The notes under the pieces were generated by a model that made no database searches, was not told the DNA's origin, and worked only from the letters and a program-made list of their open reading frames with translations. From Lates calcarifer (lineage: Eukaryota > Chordata > Actinopteri > Centropomidae), in the NCBI RefSeq assembly GCF_001640805.2, contig NC_066848.1, positions 11,857,896-11,921,895 on the forward strand: DNA of 64,000 bases, given 5' to 3'. Shown here in pieces: positions 63,430 to 64,000 of this stretch (position 1 is its first letter; each line of letters starts with the position of its first letter). Both the position numbers and the translations under genes were made by a program.

Positions 63430-63800
63430 CTTTAGCCCTGAGCATCAGAACAGAGAAGATGATTAAATGAATTCTCTGTGTTTATGATGCGATTATGTAA
63501 ATTAGCTGTTTTGCAGAACTCCGATGGTGACCAACTACATGGGTCATCAATCCAGTATGCCACAGAGATGTTTGGATAAAGGGGGCTAAATTGGATGGGA
63601 TTTGTGGTTTCCTGGTGCCACAGTCTTCTGTTGTGCAGACCACATGCTCGTAACAGCATGGGTTTGAATCCAGAGGAGTGTGGATTAGCCTTAGTTTGGG
63701 GAATTTATATTGTTTGATAGTTAATCCCTGCTCCTTGGAGCATGAATGATCCAATTTACACCTGCCATTAAATGCAGATTGAGGATGCATCAATTTGTGA
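63430..63800. promoter_or_regulatory. dach1: Second candidate conserved element in dach1 intron 1
   Basis: Non-repetitive sequence with GATTATGTAAATTAGCTG, GGTCATCAATCCAGTATG and CTCCTTGGAGCATGAATG. Minus-strand frames of 75 and 120 codons cross it but match no family I know and lack codon bias typical of exons, so I read it as non-coding. Enhancer function is speculative. Confidence 0.3.
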
Positions 63801-64000
63801 AGAGACTGACACCAACAAACTGATTTAGGAATGTGTAAACCCACCCCCCATCACTTTTCTAATGTTTCTTGGGTGTGGGTCAAATCATTCAGGTTTTCGA
63901 ATGTGGCTCTATTTTTACCTTTGAGCTGCATTTAGATTTTAATACCAGGTGTTAGCTTTTGAGACATGCTTTGACTTGTTGAGCAAAACCACAAACACTC

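Larger units (their letters stand above)
62464..64000 (+). other. dach1: Start of dach1 intron 1
   Basis: Intron sequence following the exon 1 donor. The first part (62464-62600) keeps the G-rich composition of the CpG-rich start. It then becomes AT-rich with (GATGAT)n at about 63028-63045, (AC)n runs at 63083-63101 and 63196-63220, and CT tracts at 63135-63152 and 63341-63395. No second exon with DACH similarity is seen before the window ends. The human first intron is very large. Confidence 0.75.

Noticed and set aside
63432..63844. Minus-strand frames of 75 and 120 codons in dach1 intron 1
   Set aside because: They have no recognisable domain or exon-like splice sites. The sequence is more likely non-coding.

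Overview
This is nuclear DNA of a ray-finned fish, most likely a teleost. It has compact GT-AG introns, many dinucleotide and tetranucleotide microsatellites, and several short interspersed repeats typical of teleost genomes. Gene content and order match the human 13q21-q22 block KLF5-PIBF1-DIS3-BORA-MZT1-DACH1, so orthology rests on both protein similarity and synteny. No database search was run; names come from recognising the translated exons.

Layout, left to right: about 12.3 kb of intergenic DNA beyond the klf5 3' end; klf5 on the minus strand (4 coding exons, 509 codons predicted); pibf1 on the minus strand (18 coding exons, 765 codons); dis3 on the plus strand (21 exons, 951 codons); bora on the minus strand (11 coding exons plus a 5' non-coding exon, 554 codons); mzt1 on the plus strand (3 exons, 73 codons); an 8.8 kb gene-free interval; and the first coding exon of dach1 on the plus strand, whose remainder lies beyond the window. 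Exon junctions were read by eye. For each multi-exon gene the reading phases agree across every junction and each total is a multiple of three.

Two pairs start head to head: pibf1/dis3, with 868 bp between start codons, and bora/mzt1, with 670 bp. dis3 and bora converge, with candidate poly(A) signals only about 60 bp apart. bora (Aurora A/Plk1 mitotic entry) and mzt1 (gamma-tubulin ring complex) are both mitotic genes, and their shared promoter holds a CHR-like element and two CCAAT boxes 32 bp apart. pibf1 (centriolar satellites and cilia) and dis3 (exosome nuclease) share a promoter with three CTCF-like motifs. klf5 and dach1, at the two ends, encode developmental transcription regulators and have the large non-coding flanks usual for such genes.

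The remaining sequence is introns, microsatellites, old non-autonomous transposon copies and AT-rich stretches upstream of and inside dach1 that look like candidate conserved enhancers. I found no bacterial, viral or otherwise novel system. The interest is mainly in promoter architecture, transcript ends and a few lineage differences in the proteins.
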